In this document: one piece after another, positions 40,484 through 49,613 of the stretch
Layout: each line of letters opens with the position of its first letter
How positions within the stretch are numbered: the first letter of the stretch is position 1
Assembly: GCA_051000815.1 (NCBI GenBank)
Contig: JBPCNX010000006.1
Coordinates: 61,947-125,946 of the forward strand
DNA: 64,000 nucleotides
Source of the DNA: PSRF01 sp051000815
Lineage (GTDB): Bacteria; Acidobacteriota; Blastocatellia; Pyrinomonadales; Pyrinomonadaceae
Direction of reading: 5' to 3'
The notes under the pieces: generated by a model
What the model saw: the letters and a program-made list of their open reading frames with translations, nothing else
What the model was told of the DNA's origin: nothing
The model's database searches: none
Translations under genes and position numbers: made by a program

Positions 40484-41926
40484 ATGACTGAAGCAAACAT
40501 ATCGAGAGAAACTAGTGAGCGTCGCGAATTGCCACTCGTGGCCATTGTCGGGCGGCCGAATGTCGGCAAGTCTACAATTTTCAATCGCCTGACAGGGAAA
40601 CGCACGGCAATCGTTGGCGACGAACCGGGGATCACTCGTGATCGAATCTATGGTGAGGTGGATTGGGCAGGCAAGAGTTTCTCGATTGTCGATACCGGAG
40701 GAATGGTTCCCGACGATGACGCAGTCATCCCAGCTCACATTCTGAAACAGGCGGGACTGGCTATTGAGGAAGCGAGAGTGCTGATCTGGGTTGTCGACGC
40801 GCGCAGCGGAATTACTCCCCTTGATGAAGAGCTGGCTTTGTTGCTGCGTCAGACGGGCAAGCCAGTGTTGGTGGCCGCGAACAAGCTGGACGCCGAGAAA
40901 TTGCAAACTGAAGCGACGGAGTTCTATCGCTTTGGTTTTGATGAAGTGCTTCCGATTTCCGCGGAGCAGGGAATGGGAATAGGAGAGTTGCTGGATGCAG
41001 TGAGGCAACATCTGGAAGGACAAGGCGCGTACGGACCCGCTGAGGGAAGGTCGCCCGAGGATCCGGGAGTTGATAAAGCCGAACCGAGCGAAGTCGAAAC
41101 TAAGCCGCGAGAACTGCGGCTCGCTATTGTTGGCCGACCCAACGTCGGCAAGTCTTCACTACTGAATAAACTCCTGGGTCGCGAGCGGGTCATTGTTTCC
41201 CCGCTAGCCGGAACGACACGCGACGCCATCGACACACTGCTGGAAACACCTGAGCAGGTATTTCGTATCATCGACACGGCCGGAATTCGGCGTAAGGGAA
41301 AGACAAGTGAAATGGCCGAAAAGCTTTCGGTTGTGATGGCGCGCAAGAGTTTGGAACGCGCCGATGTGGCAGTGGTGTTGATCGATGCCGAGGAAGGCCC
41401 CACTGCACTCGACGCAAACATCGCCGGTTACGCTTACGACGCGGGCTGTTCGATCATTATCGCCGTAAATAAATGGGACGCCGTGATGGACAAGGAGACT
41501 AACACCGCGCTCGAGTTTGAGCGAAGGGTGCGCGACAAGATGAAGTTCCTTGATTGGGCGCCAATCGTTACGACGTCAGCCCTCTCTGGACAACGCGTGG
41601 ATAAGATCCTCCCCCTTGCCATTCGCGCCAACCAGGCGCGCAACCGGCGGGTTCCGACCTCGCAGCTAAACGCTTTCTTCGAGCGCGCCATTGCTCAACC
41701 GCGCGGCGGTGCGACGCCGGCGCCGGTGCGCGGCGGAGTTTCGCGGCTTCATGTTCAATATCTAACGCAGATCGCGGTACGACCGCCCACGTTCGTGGTT
41801 TTTACCGCCGGTGGTAAGCCTGGCCTCCATTTCTCTTATGAACGACATGTGCAGAACCGGCTGCGTGAGGAATTCGATTTCTTTGCTACGCCCCTGCGTA
41901 TTGTTGAGCGGCACAAGAAGCGTTAA
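40484..41926 (+). CDS. der: ribosome biogenesis GTPase Der (EngA)
   Basis: 480 residues from ATG 40484; a longer frame begins at 40460 but adds non-conserved residues. Two GTPase domains in tandem are diagnostic. The first has GRPNVGKSTIFNRLTG, D-GG and NKLD. The second (about residues 215-385) has GRPNVGKSSLLNKLLG, DTAGIRRKGK and NKWD. The C-terminal KH-like domain has RV-T-QLN-FF and HVQYLTQIAVRPPTFVVF. Der helps assemble the 50S subunit. Domain order and length are normal. tgt follows 35 bases downstream, so they are likely co-transcribed. Confidence 0.97.
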   Translation: MTEANISRETSERRELPLVAIVGRPNVGKSTIFNRLTGKRTAIVGDEPGITRDRIYGEVDWAGKSFSIVDTGGMVPDDDAVIPAHILKQAGLAIEEARVLIWVVDARSGITPLDEELALLLRQTGKPVLVAANKLDAEKLQTEATEFYRFGFDEVLPISAEQGMGIGELLDAVRQHLEGQGAYGPAEGRSPEDPGVDKAEPSEVETKPRELRLAIVGRPNVGKSSLLNKLLGRERVIVSPLAGTTRDAIDTLLETPEQVFRIIDTAGIRRKGKTSEMAEKLSVVMARKSLERADVAVVLIDAEEGPTALDANIAGYAYDAGCSIIIAVNKWDAVMDKETNTALEFERRVRDKMKFLDWAPIVTTSALSGQRVDKILPLAIRANQARNRRVPTSQLNAFFERAIAQPRGGATPAPVRGGVSRLHVQYLTQIAVRPPTFVVFTAGGKPGLHFSYERHVQNRLREEFDFFATPLRIVERHKKR

Positions 41927-41961
41927 GCGCTAGCAAACGATGTCCCGGAACATGACGTGAA

Positions 41962-43140
41962 ATGAAACCGCCAATCAGTTTTGCCGTGACTGCAACTTGT
42001 GGCGAGGCGCGGGTCGGAACGATAAACACGCGCCGCGGCGTAATCGAAACTCCGGTTTTCATGCCCGTTGGTACGGCAGGCACTGTTAAAGGCACTCGCT
42101 TCGAAGCACTTGAATCCGCTGATGTCGATGCCCGAATCATCCTTGGGAACACTTATCACCTCTGGCTCCGCCCGGGAATCGAAACGATTCAAAGCTGCGG
42201 CGGTCTACACCGGTTTATTGGGTGGGAACGAGCGCTGCTGACTGACTCGGGCGGCTTCCAGGTTTGGAGCTTGGGAAAGCTGAGACGGATCAGTGAAGAC
42301 GGAACTGAGTTTCGTTCACACGTCGACGGCAGCCTCCGCTTTCTTTCGCCGGAAGTTTCAATGGAAGTCCAGGCCGCGTTGGGTTCCGACATCGTTATGG
42401 TTTTTGACGAGTGCGCTCCGGGCCAGGCAACCGCCGGAGACGCCCGGAAGAGCATGGAGTTGACTGCACGTTGGGCAAGGCGTTCTCGTTTAAGGTTTGA
42501 TGAACTACAGCGTGACGGGAAGGATCTGGGCCGACGCACACTGGACGGGAACTTGAGCGGCGCACAAGCGCTGTTTGGGATTGTCCAGGGAGCTGCGCAT
42601 CACGACCTGCGGCGCGAGAGCCTGGAACAAACCAGCGAGATTGGCTTCGATGGTTATGCCATCGGCGGAGTGAGTGTTGGCGAAGAAAAACCAGTGATGT
42701 GGGACGTCGTCAATCAGATTGTTCCCTTAATGCCTCCGAATCACCCTCGCTATCTGATGGGCGTCGGGACGCCGGAAGATCTGGTTGAAGCCGTGGCGCA
42801 CGGCGTTGATATGTTTGACTGTGTCTTGCCGACCAGGAACGGGCGCACCGGTCAGGCGTTCACGTCGCGCGGGAAACTGAATGTGAAGAATGCGCAATGG
42901 GCAACGGATGATCAGCCCCTCGACGAGGCTTGTCGTTGCTCGGTTTGCCTTCGTCATTCTCGCGCATACCTGCGTCACCTTCACACCGCAGGAGAAATGC
43001 TCGCCGGCATCCTCATCACGCATCACAATCTGGCCTTCTTCCTTGACACTATGCGACACGTGAGGCAATCTATCCGGTCTGGCGATTTCCCTGAATTTCG
43101 ACGAGAGTTCATAGAGCGTCTGAGCGCGAATGGGAAATAA
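41962..43140 (+). CDS. tgt: tRNA-guanine (queuine) transglycosylase
   Basis: 392 residues. It replaces guanine 34 of GUN-anticodon tRNAs with the queuosine precursor preQ1. The active-site Asp in LTDSGGFQVWSL, the SVGE motif in IGGVSVGEEKP, the second catalytic Asp in FDCVLPTRNGR, and the zinc site CRCSVCLRHSRAYLRHL with its final His all match the family. The N-terminus shows TPVFMPVGTAGTVKG. The start at 41962 has no alternative in conserved sequence. It lies between der and yajC, a common order in many bacteria. Confidence 0.97.
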   Translation: MKPPISFAVTATCGEARVGTINTRRGVIETPVFMPVGTAGTVKGTRFEALESADVDARIILGNTYHLWLRPGIETIQSCGGLHRFIGWERALLTDSGGFQVWSLGKLRRISEDGTEFRSHVDGSLRFLSPEVSMEVQAALGSDIVMVFDECAPGQATAGDARKSMELTARWARRSRLRFDELQRDGKDLGRRTLDGNLSGAQALFGIVQGAAHHDLRRESLEQTSEIGFDGYAIGGVSVGEEKPVMWDVVNQIVPLMPPNHPRYLMGVGTPEDLVEAVAHGVDMFDCVLPTRNGRTGQAFTSRGKLNVKNAQWATDDQPLDEACRCSVCLRHSRAYLRHLHTAGEMLAGILITHHNLAFFLDTMRHVRQSIRSGDFPEFRREFIERLSANGK

Positions 43141-43221
43141 TATTGGCCGCGCTCGGGGTCAGTCTTATGAGCAGTTCAAACGATTGGAAGCTGAATCGTT
43201 CGCTCTCGACTTAAACACTAA

Positions 43222-43524
43222 ATGACAAATTTTCTCATGTTCTTTCAAGGCGGCCTGGGAGCGCTCGGCGGGTTGCTGCCGATGGTGCTGATCATCGCTG
43301 TCTTCTATTTATTACTCATTCGGCCCCAACAGAAGCGGCAGCGGCAACTCCAGGAGACAATTTCTCAACTGAAGACTGGTGACCGAATCGTGACGACCGG
43401 CGGCGTAATTGGAACGATTACCACCGTGCGCGATACCAGTTTCCTGATCAGAAGCGCGGACAAGTCGATTCTTGAAATCGCGCGCTCGTCTGTTGCCGGT
43501 ATCGATGAAGAAGAAAAGAAGTAG
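43222..43524 (+). CDS. yajC: preprotein translocase subunit YajC
   Basis: 100 residues with one N-terminal membrane helix (LLPMVLIIAVFYLLLIRP) followed by the YajC signature QQKRQRQLQETISQLKTGDR, VTTGGVIGTI. It is part of the SecDF-YajC accessory complex of the Sec translocon in the inner membrane. The spacing to tgt is 81 bases and to secD 32 bases. It has normal length and an intact frame. Confidence 0.95.
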   Translation: MTNFLMFFQGGLGALGGLLPMVLIIAVFYLLLIRPQQKRQRQLQETISQLKTGDRIVTTGGVIGTITTVRDTSFLIRSADKSILEIARSSVAGIDEEEKK

Positions 43525-43556
43525 TCCTACTCGCCCAAGCCATCGAAGTTTTTCTC

Positions 43557-45248
43557 ATGAAGAAACAGAACCTCCTGACACGCGCCATCATCATTGCGGT
43601 AGTTACCCTTGTCAGTCTTTACCTGGTCATTGGTCCGCGACGGAAGCCAAGGCTCAGCGATTTTACGTGGTCGGGAATTAAAGCCACATTGCGTTCTAAT
43701 ATTCGATTGGGCCTGGATCTTAAGGGCGGATCCCACCTGGTTATGAAGGTGAAGACCGACGAGTTCTTAAAGAAGCTAACAGAAGAGACCGCGGTCGCCG
43801 TGCAGAACGCGGCGAAAGATGGCGGGTTTCCGGCTAAGGAAGTGAAGGCCGAAACTGCCGGCGATTACCGCATCATTCTCGAAGCCGCGGACGTGTCGAA
43901 GCTTGACCAGATAGAGGAGGCGGTAAGGAAGAAAGTTGACCTTACCGAATGGTCGGTCGCCAAGAGCGGGGGCACAATCAGCTGGAGCTTAACTCCCACG
44001 GCGCAGCGCGACCTTGCGGAACAAGCAACTGAGCAAGCTCATAAGATCATTCTCAGTCGTTTGGAGGGAGTAGGAGTAGTTGAGCCGCTGGTGCAGCGTC
44101 ACGGTGCGCAAAGTTCGCACCAGATTCTCGTGCAGATGCCCGGGATTACGGATCCCGAGCGAGTTAAGCAACTGCTCAAAGCCGACTCAGATCTTGTGCT
44201 GGTGCACGTCGTAGGTCCTCCTACTCCGGCTCCGCCGCAAACCTACGATACAGAGCAAGAGGCAATAGCGGCAGCATCAGTCGGAGGAAAGCTACCCGCC
44301 AACCGGCGAGTCTTTGCTTATTCGGAACGCACGGAACCCACTGCCGCCGGGCAGCCTCCCGATACGGCGCCTAAGGATAAGAAGTGGGTGGTCGTTGAGT
44401 GGCCGTCCGTAGTGGATGGAAATGAACTTCGCAACGCCTCGGCGACGCAGTCTAGCGGCGGTGCCGACGATTACCAGATCTCCTTTGCACTCAAGCCGAC
44501 CGGCGCCGAGAAGTTTGGGGCTTGGACTGGCGCTCACATCAACCAGTACATGGGCGTGGTCTTGAACAACCAGGTTGAGTCGATCGCCTTTATCAAGTCG
44601 CAGATTTTCGATCAAGGCGAGATCACGGGGCGGTTTACCAAGCAGTCCGCTGAGGATCTGGCCCTGACCCTCCGGTCGGGCGCTTTGCCGGCGAAGATTG
44701 AATATCAGGAAGAGCGGACTGTCGGTCCCAGCCTCGGGGAGGATTCGATTCGCTCCGGCGTGCGGGCCTCAGTCTTCGGCTTACTTTTCGTTGTCGCCTT
44801 CATGCTCTTTTATTACAGAGGTGCAGGCGTAAATGCCGTTGTCGCTCTGCTGCTGAACATGATTCTGATGCTTGCGGCGCTGATTGTTTTCGAAGCCACG
44901 CTGACGTTGCCAGGCATCGCCGGAATCATCCTAACCATTGGCATGGCGGTCGATTCAAACGTGCTGGTATTTGAAAGGATCCGTGAAGAACTCCTTTCCG
45001 GAAAAACAGTGGCTTCGGCGGTCGATCAAGGATTCAAACGCGCGATCGTGACCATCATTGACACTCACGTGACGACGGTGATTTCGTCATTGTTCCTGTT
45101 TGTATTCGGTACTGGACCGTTGCGCGGTTTTGCAGTGACGCTGATTATCGGTTTAGTAATTAATCTCTTCTCGGCAGTCTATGTTTCGCGCACAATTTTT
45201 CTATGGGTGTTGAGTCGGAAGCGCCGTGCGGAGTCGCTAAGTATTTGA
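43557..45248 (+). CDS. secD: protein translocase subunit SecD
   Basis: 563 residues. SecD uses the proton gradient to pull exported proteins through SecYEG. The N-terminal helix (AIIIAVVTLVSLYLVIG) is followed by the P1 domain with the conserved GLDLKGGSHLVMKV. Near the C-terminus lie SIRSGVRASVFGLLFVVAFM and the GMAVDSNVLVFERIREEL motif typical of SecD/RND proteins. A Thr/Pro/Ala-rich loop in the middle, about residues 222-280, is longer than in E. coli. secF follows 49 bases later. Confidence 0.96.
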   Translation: MKKQNLLTRAIIIAVVTLVSLYLVIGPRRKPRLSDFTWSGIKATLRSNIRLGLDLKGGSHLVMKVKTDEFLKKLTEETAVAVQNAAKDGGFPAKEVKAETAGDYRIILEAADVSKLDQIEEAVRKKVDLTEWSVAKSGGTISWSLTPTAQRDLAEQATEQAHKIILSRLEGVGVVEPLVQRHGAQSSHQILVQMPGITDPERVKQLLKADSDLVLVHVVGPPTPAPPQTYDTEQEAIAAASVGGKLPANRRVFAYSERTEPTAAGQPPDTAPKDKKWVVVEWPSVVDGNELRNASATQSSGGADDYQISFALKPTGAEKFGAWTGAHINQYMGVVLNNQVESIAFIKSQIFDQGEITGRFTKQSAEDLALTLRSGALPAKIEYQEERTVGPSLGEDSIRSGVRASVFGLLFVVAFMLFYYRGAGVNAVVALLLNMILMLAALIVFEATLTLPGIAGIILTIGMAVDSNVLVFERIREELLSGKTVASAVDQGFKRAIVTIIDTHVTTVISSLFLFVFGTGPLRGFAVTLIIGLVINLFSAVYVSRTIFLWVLSRKRRAESLSI

Positions 45249-45297
45249 CGTTCTGACGGGTGAGCAGACGGCCTAGTTTACCCACAGCTCTAATTTT

Positions 45298-46362
45298 ATG
45301 ATTCAAGTATTTACCAACGTAAAAGTCGACTGGCTGGCGAAGCGCCGCCTGTTTATTGGCCTCTCAGTTTTACTAATGCTTGCCGGGCTTGGCTCTGCGG
45401 CGTTTAGACAATTGAAACATCCGAACGGAACCGAAGCTTTTAACCTGGGTGTAGATTTCAAAGGTGGAACGGTTGTGACTACCAGGTTCAACCAGCCAAC
45501 CACCGCCGAAGGAATCCGCGCGACTCTTGCCAGTAACGGGGCACCTGACGCCATAATCCAGCCGGTCACTGATAAGCCCGGTACCTTCCTAATCAAGGTG
45601 CCACTTGGCGCAGGAGGCGCGGGAGAAGGCGAGGTAGAACTGGGACGCAAGAGAGTTGGGCAGGCTCTGAGCAGTATCGGACCGGAAGGTACCGCTTACG
45701 AGATCATCGGTACCGACGCCGTAGGAGCGGTCGCTGGTGCTCAGTTGCGCAACAAGGCCATCGCCGCGACGCTGGCGGCGCTGGTCGGCATTCTCGTTTA
45801 TATTGCTTTCCGTTTCGAGTGGAGCTATGGCGCGGCAGCGGTCATCGCCGTATTTCACGATGTGCTCGTTACTCTGGGTTTCTTTTCTATCTTCCAATGG
45901 GAAGTGAACCTCACGGTGATTGCTGCGCTCCTGACGCTGGTTGGCTTCTCGGTCAACGACACGATCGTGGTATTTGACCGCATTCGAGAAAACCGCCGTC
46001 TTCACAGGCGCGAATCTCTTTACAAAATCACCAACGATTCAATCAATCAGACACTCTCGCGCACGGCAATCACCAACGGCCTTGTATTCCTCTCAGTCCT
46101 GGCCATGGCGATATTTGGCGGAGAAGTCCTCCGAGGGTTTTCACTTGCGCTGACTGTCGGAGTTCTTGTGGGTACTTATTCTTCAGTCGCCGTTGCCAGT
46201 CCGATCATGGTTTGGTGGGAGCAACGCCTGGAAGCGGCAGAGCGCGCAGCGCTTGTTTCCCCAACTCGCGCCACGACCCCGCGACCCAGCACAACCGTGG
46301 CCTCTGCCAAGCGTGAGGTAGTTTCTTCTCAGATAAAGAAGCGATCACGCGGGGCTGTTTAG
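45298..46362 (+). CDS. secF: protein translocase subunit SecF
   Basis: 354 residues. It has an N-terminal helix, then the P-domain motif FNLGVDFKGGTVV, and the C-terminal helices with FSVNDTIVVFDRIRENRRL and LSRTAITNGLVFLSVLAMAI, all standard for SecF. It pairs with SecD in the inner membrane. The C-terminal ~40 residues are a Pro/Thr/Lys-rich tail. It is the last gene of the tgt-yajC-secD-secF run; a 360-base gap follows. Confidence 0.96.
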   Translation: MIQVFTNVKVDWLAKRRLFIGLSVLLMLAGLGSAAFRQLKHPNGTEAFNLGVDFKGGTVVTTRFNQPTTAEGIRATLASNGAPDAIIQPVTDKPGTFLIKVPLGAGGAGEGEVELGRKRVGQALSSIGPEGTAYEIIGTDAVGAVAGAQLRNKAIAATLAALVGILVYIAFRFEWSYGAAAVIAVFHDVLVTLGFFSIFQWEVNLTVIAALLTLVGFSVNDTIVVFDRIRENRRLHRRESLYKITNDSINQTLSRTAITNGLVFLSVLAMAIFGGEVLRGFSLALTVGVLVGTYSSVAVASPIMVWWEQRLEAAERAALVSPTRATTPRPSTTVASAKREVVSSQIKKRSRGAV

Positions 46363-46724
46363 GCCAGGATTCAACGCGTTGTGAAACTATCCAAAGCAGT
46401 TTAAGAGCACTCAAAAACATCAATTTTGCGCTTGACTTAGTTCGGCATGCGGCTTAGACTGCGGCCGTTGCTGGCCAATTAAATACTCAAGTCTCTACCG
46501 CGCGTTTTCGTTAGGTTAGATGCGCGGCGGTCTGTTGAGGGGGCCGGCGAGTTTTTTTCTCGCGCAGCGGCTTTTCAGTATCTATTAGTGCTCAATCGCT
46601 GAGTTGCTGTTTCCCCTTCATTTTGTCGCTAAACTCAAGCGGGCCTGAGAGCAACGTTTGAGAGCCGGTTTTATTAGCAATCGCACCCCGATCCATTTGG
46701 CACCGGAATTAGGGAGGAGAAATC
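46363..46724. other. promoter and long 5' leader before tonB
   Basis: A 360-base gap containing the promoter at 46432-46460 and about 260 bases of leader. The leader holds GC-rich hairpins such as the CCGCGCG/CGCGCGG region at about 46498-46530. No gene is seen and no known riboswitch is recognised. Confidence 0.5.
46432..46460 (+). promoter_or_regulatory. sigma-70-type promoter upstream of the tonB-exbBD cluster
   Basis: TTGACT at 46432-46437 and TAGACT at 46455-46460 with a 17-base spacer. Match to consensus is 5/6 and 4/6. Confidence 0.5.
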
Positions 46725-47504
46725 ATGTTCGATAATCTTATTGAGTCCGGTTCGCACAAGCAAGACTTGTCGCGAAAAGGCTCGTTCCTACTAGCCACTA
46801 TAGCGATCTATGCGGTCCTCATCGTGGCATTCCTAGTCGGTAGCATTTGGTTTACGGTGGCTGCGCTGGATACCCAGGAACTCGATTTGATTACACTGGT
46901 TGCCCCAGTTCCTGTACCTCCGCAGCAGAATCAACCTGAGAAACAGGAAACTGCAAAGCCACAGAAGGTCGACCAAAACGTCGACGTCAGAAGGGAACTG
47001 ATTGCAGACGTTTCCCGGACAGAGCTGGTGCCGAAAGAGATCTCCGCCAAGGCCAGTGATGTTCCGCCAGTAAGGCGTGGCGTAGTCACACAGGTTGGCA
47101 CCGCGGACTCTAATGCTGTGGCTCCGGTCGCAGTGGGCTCCGGAACCGGAATGGTCGCCTCAGGACCCGTCAAAGTAGACATTTCTGAGCCTCCACCACC
47201 CGCCGCGCCACCGCCGCCGCGTGCGCCGATTTCCGGTGGCGTGCTCAACGGTAAAGCAATCAGTCTTCCGAAACCGGCCTATCCGGCTATTGCCCGGCAG
47301 GCGCATGCTTCCGGAACCGTAGTGGTTCAGGTAACTATCGATGAGAACGGTAACGTGATCTCAGCGCGCCCCGTTTCGGGACATCCGTTGTTGACCGCGG
47401 TGGCTGTTAGCGCTGCACGCAACGCCAGGTTTTCGCCCACAAAGCTTTCGGGGCAGCCGGTAAAAGTAACAGGGGTTATCACGTACAATTTTGTGGCTCA
47501 ATAA
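46725..47504 (+). CDS. tonB: TonB-type energy transducer
   Basis: 259 residues. One N-terminal helix (FLLATIAIYAVLIVAFLVGS) is followed by a periplasmic Pro-rich stretch (VPVPPQQNQPEKQE, PPPPAAPPPPRAPI). The C-terminal TonB domain (about residues 165-259) has GGVLNGKAISLPKPAYPAIA, ASGTVVVQVTIDENGNVISA, SGHPLL and ARFSPTKLSG. TonB links the ExbB/ExbD proton motor to outer-membrane receptors. It leads a cluster with exbB and two exbD genes. Its C-terminus is almost the same as that of 32499-33401. AGGGAGGAGAAATC precedes ATG 46725. Confidence 0.92.
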   Translation: MFDNLIESGSHKQDLSRKGSFLLATIAIYAVLIVAFLVGSIWFTVAALDTQELDLITLVAPVPVPPQQNQPEKQETAKPQKVDQNVDVRRELIADVSRTELVPKEISAKASDVPPVRRGVVTQVGTADSNAVAPVAVGSGTGMVASGPVKVDISEPPPPAAPPPPRAPISGGVLNGKAISLPKPAYPAIARQAHASGTVVVQVTIDENGNVISARPVSGHPLLTAVAVSAARNARFSPTKLSGQPVKVTGVITYNFVAQ

Positions 47505-47596
47505 TCGGAGTTTTTCTGCGGAGCGGGGACCTTTCGGAACCACCTTCGCTGAATCTCCGCCAGGTATCAATGTAAGCAAACCTTTGGAGGGTTACC

Positions 47597-48379
47597 GTGA
47601 CTATTCTAGCGAGTCTTCTTGGAACAAAGGCCTTTAGCTTCCTGATTTTTATGTGGCAAGCGGCGGGTGCGAATCCGGCGGATGCCGCGAGCGCAGCCGA
47701 TCACTTCTCGTTAACTGCAATGATCAAGAGCATGACGGCCGTCGGGATTGCTGTTATCGTCGTTCTCTTGATCATGTCGGTCTACTCGATCGCGATTATG
47801 GTCGAGCGTTATTTGACTTACACCGCTGCCAAGAAGCAGTCGCGTGAGTTTGCACCCCGCGTGGCCCAGGCGTTGAAGAATGACCGCATTGAAGAGGCGA
47901 TCAACATCAGCGATAAGCACCGTAAGTCGCATCTGGCGATGGTCGTTAGCAGCGGTCTGCAGGAATTCCGCGCTCACGATGGCTCGTCGGACATTTCCGG
48001 CGATGAGATTGAAGCTTCGAAACGAGCGCTGCAACGCGCTATTGCGATCAAGACCGCGGAGTTTAAGCGTGGGCTGTCGGGACTAGCGACTATTGGCTCG
48101 ACTGCTCCATTCGTCGGTCTGTTTGGAACGGTTTTTGGGATTATTGGCGCGTTCCGGGGCATGAAGAACGCCGAAACAGCGGGTATTGGCGCGGTGGCCG
48201 GCGGAATTTCAGAAGCCCTTCTTACGACGGCTTTGGGGTTGTTGGTGGCTGTGCCGGCGGTCTGGTTGTTCAATTATTTCACCGGCAAAGTTGATGGCTT
48301 TGTAGTTGAGATGGACAATTCGGCTTCCGAACTGGTGGACTACTTTATTAAGAACCGCACCAAGCAACTGAAGTCGTAA
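47597..48379 (+). CDS. exbB: MotA/TolQ/ExbB proton channel protein
   Basis: 260 residues with GTG start after TTGGAGGGTTACC. Three membrane helices are visible: about 40-65 (VGIAVIVVLLIMSVYSIAIM), and the conserved channel pair LATIGSTAPFVGLFGTVFGI and ALLTTALGLLVAVPAVWLFN near the C-terminus. The Thr/Pro and Gly-rich patterns are those of ExbB/TolQ. It forms a proton channel with ExbD that drives TonB. A 9-bp hairpin follows in the exbB-exbD gap. Confidence 0.95.
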   Translation: MTILASLLGTKAFSFLIFMWQAAGANPADAASAADHFSLTAMIKSMTAVGIAVIVVLLIMSVYSIAIMVERYLTYTAAKKQSREFAPRVAQALKNDRIEEAINISDKHRKSHLAMVVSSGLQEFRAHDGSSDISGDEIEASKRALQRAIAIKTAEFKRGLSGLATIGSTAPFVGLFGTVFGIIGAFRGMKNAETAGIGAVAGGISEALLTTALGLLVAVPAVWLFNYFTGKVDGFVVEMDNSASELVDYFIKNRTKQLKS

Positions 48380-48394
48380 GTCTTGAAGGTCTAG

Positions 48395-48423
48395 GCGCGA
48401 TTCACTATTACTGCGAATCGCGC
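48395..48423 (+). promoter_or_regulatory. hairpin in exbB-exbD gap (processing or attenuation site)
   Basis: GCGCGATTC/GAATCGCGC 9-bp perfect stem with an 11-base loop. Only a weak T-run (TGTTTTC) follows 5 bases later. It could moderate exbD expression relative to exbB. Confidence 0.5.
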
Positions 48424-48460
48424 GGCTGTTTTCGAGGGCTATGCAAAAGGGGGCTTCGTC

Positions 48461-48922
48461 ATGGGAATGACTGGCGGCGGATCAGGCGGCATGCAATCGG
48501 AGATCAATGTTACACCTATGGTGGACATCATGTTGGTGCTGCTCATAATCTTCATGGTGGTTACACCTCTGCTGCAACACGGAATCACCGTTGCCCTACC
48601 GCAGAACACGAATAATCCTGACGAAGACCCCAGGATCATCAAAGAGTCTTCGGTGGTTATATCGATACCGAATAACGGTGAGTATTACCTGGGTAAGGTG
48701 AGGGTGGCGCAAGACGAGATTAAAACTAAGGTCGGGCCCATGTTGGAAAAAATGAAAAGCGACGATGACCGTATCGTCTATATTAAGAGCGGGGTTAACG
48801 TCTCTTATGGAGACGTGGTCAACGTTATTAATGAGGTGCGTGGCCTCGGTGTAGACAAGATTGGGCTGGTGGCTGACAAGAAAAAAGGCGGGGCTGTCGC
48901 GCCGCCGCCCCCTGCTGGTTAG
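48461..48922 (+). CDS. exbD: ExbD/TolR-family protein 1
   Basis: 153 residues. The signature is at the N-terminus: EINVTPMVDIMLVLLIIFMV, where the Asp in PMVD is the proton-carrying residue. A Gly/Ser-rich cytosolic tip precedes it and a periplasmic domain with VVISIPNNGEYYLGKV follows. The C-terminus is Lys/Pro-rich. It partners with ExbB and TonB. Confidence 0.94.
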   Translation: MGMTGGGSGGMQSEINVTPMVDIMLVLLIIFMVVTPLLQHGITVALPQNTNNPDEDPRIIKESSVVISIPNNGEYYLGKVRVAQDEIKTKVGPMLEKMKSDDDRIVYIKSGVNVSYGDVVNVINEVRGLGVDKIGLVADKKKGGAVAPPPPAG

Positions 48923-49043
48923 TAGCGCATCCCGGCAATGGTGTGAATTTGGTCATCACTTTGCCGGACTGGCCGACGAGTATTACACCTCATCGGTCTC
49001 ATATGCGCTGGCAAGCAAAGTGCAAATCTAGAGGAGTAAACTT

Positions 49044-49541
49044 ATGTCAATGGGCAGCGGGAGTTCGAAAGCCGAGCCTTACATCAACGTGACACCGTTA
49101 ATCGACGTGCTTCTGGTTTTGCTGATCATTTTCATGGTGATCACTCCGCTCAAGCCAAGTCGCTTCCAGGCCAATATCCCTACACAGCGGGATCCCAATG
49201 AAGACCTCAGTCAATTAAAGCCCAACCCTCTTACTCTCGTCGTCTCCATCTCCAGCGACCTGCAACTTAAACTTAACCAGGATGCGATGGGCTCTGTAAA
49301 TGACACAGGATATTTGTCGCAAAGACTTGCCCAGGTGTTCCAGCAGAGGAAAGAGCAGCGTGCTTATAAGCCGGGTATGGAGATGAGCACGGAGGTCCCG
49401 GAACAGGATCGCATCGAGAAGACTGTGTTTATTAAGGCGCCCCGGGGTATGAGGTATGAACACGTGGTAAAAGTGATCGACGCTATCAAAGGGGCCGGGG
49501 CAAACCCTGTGGGACTACAGGTAGACGATTTGCCCCAGTAG
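49044..49541 (+). CDS. exbD: ExbD/TolR-family protein 2
   Basis: 165 residues after AGAGGAGTAAACTT. The N-terminus is YINVTPLIDVLLVLLIIFMV with the Asp in PLID, and the periplasmic part has LTLVVSISSDLQLKLNQD, KTVFIKAP and RYEHVVKVIDAIKGAG. It is a paralogue of the gene at 48461 with only modest similarity beyond the helix. Two ExbD proteins suggest a hetero-oligomeric motor, as in several gliding or TonB-rich bacteria (inference). Confidence 0.94.
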   Translation: MSMGSGSSKAEPYINVTPLIDVLLVLLIIFMVITPLKPSRFQANIPTQRDPNEDLSQLKPNPLTLVVSISSDLQLKLNQDAMGSVNDTGYLSQRLAQVFQQRKEQRAYKPGMEMSTEVPEQDRIEKTVFIKAPRGMRYEHVVKVIDAIKGAGANPVGLQVDDLPQ

Positions 49542-49613
49542 GCGCGGCGATATGTAGCTTTATCTCCGGCTAGCGGCGCCCGCTGCTGGCTCAAATACTG
49601 GAGCCACGGATCA

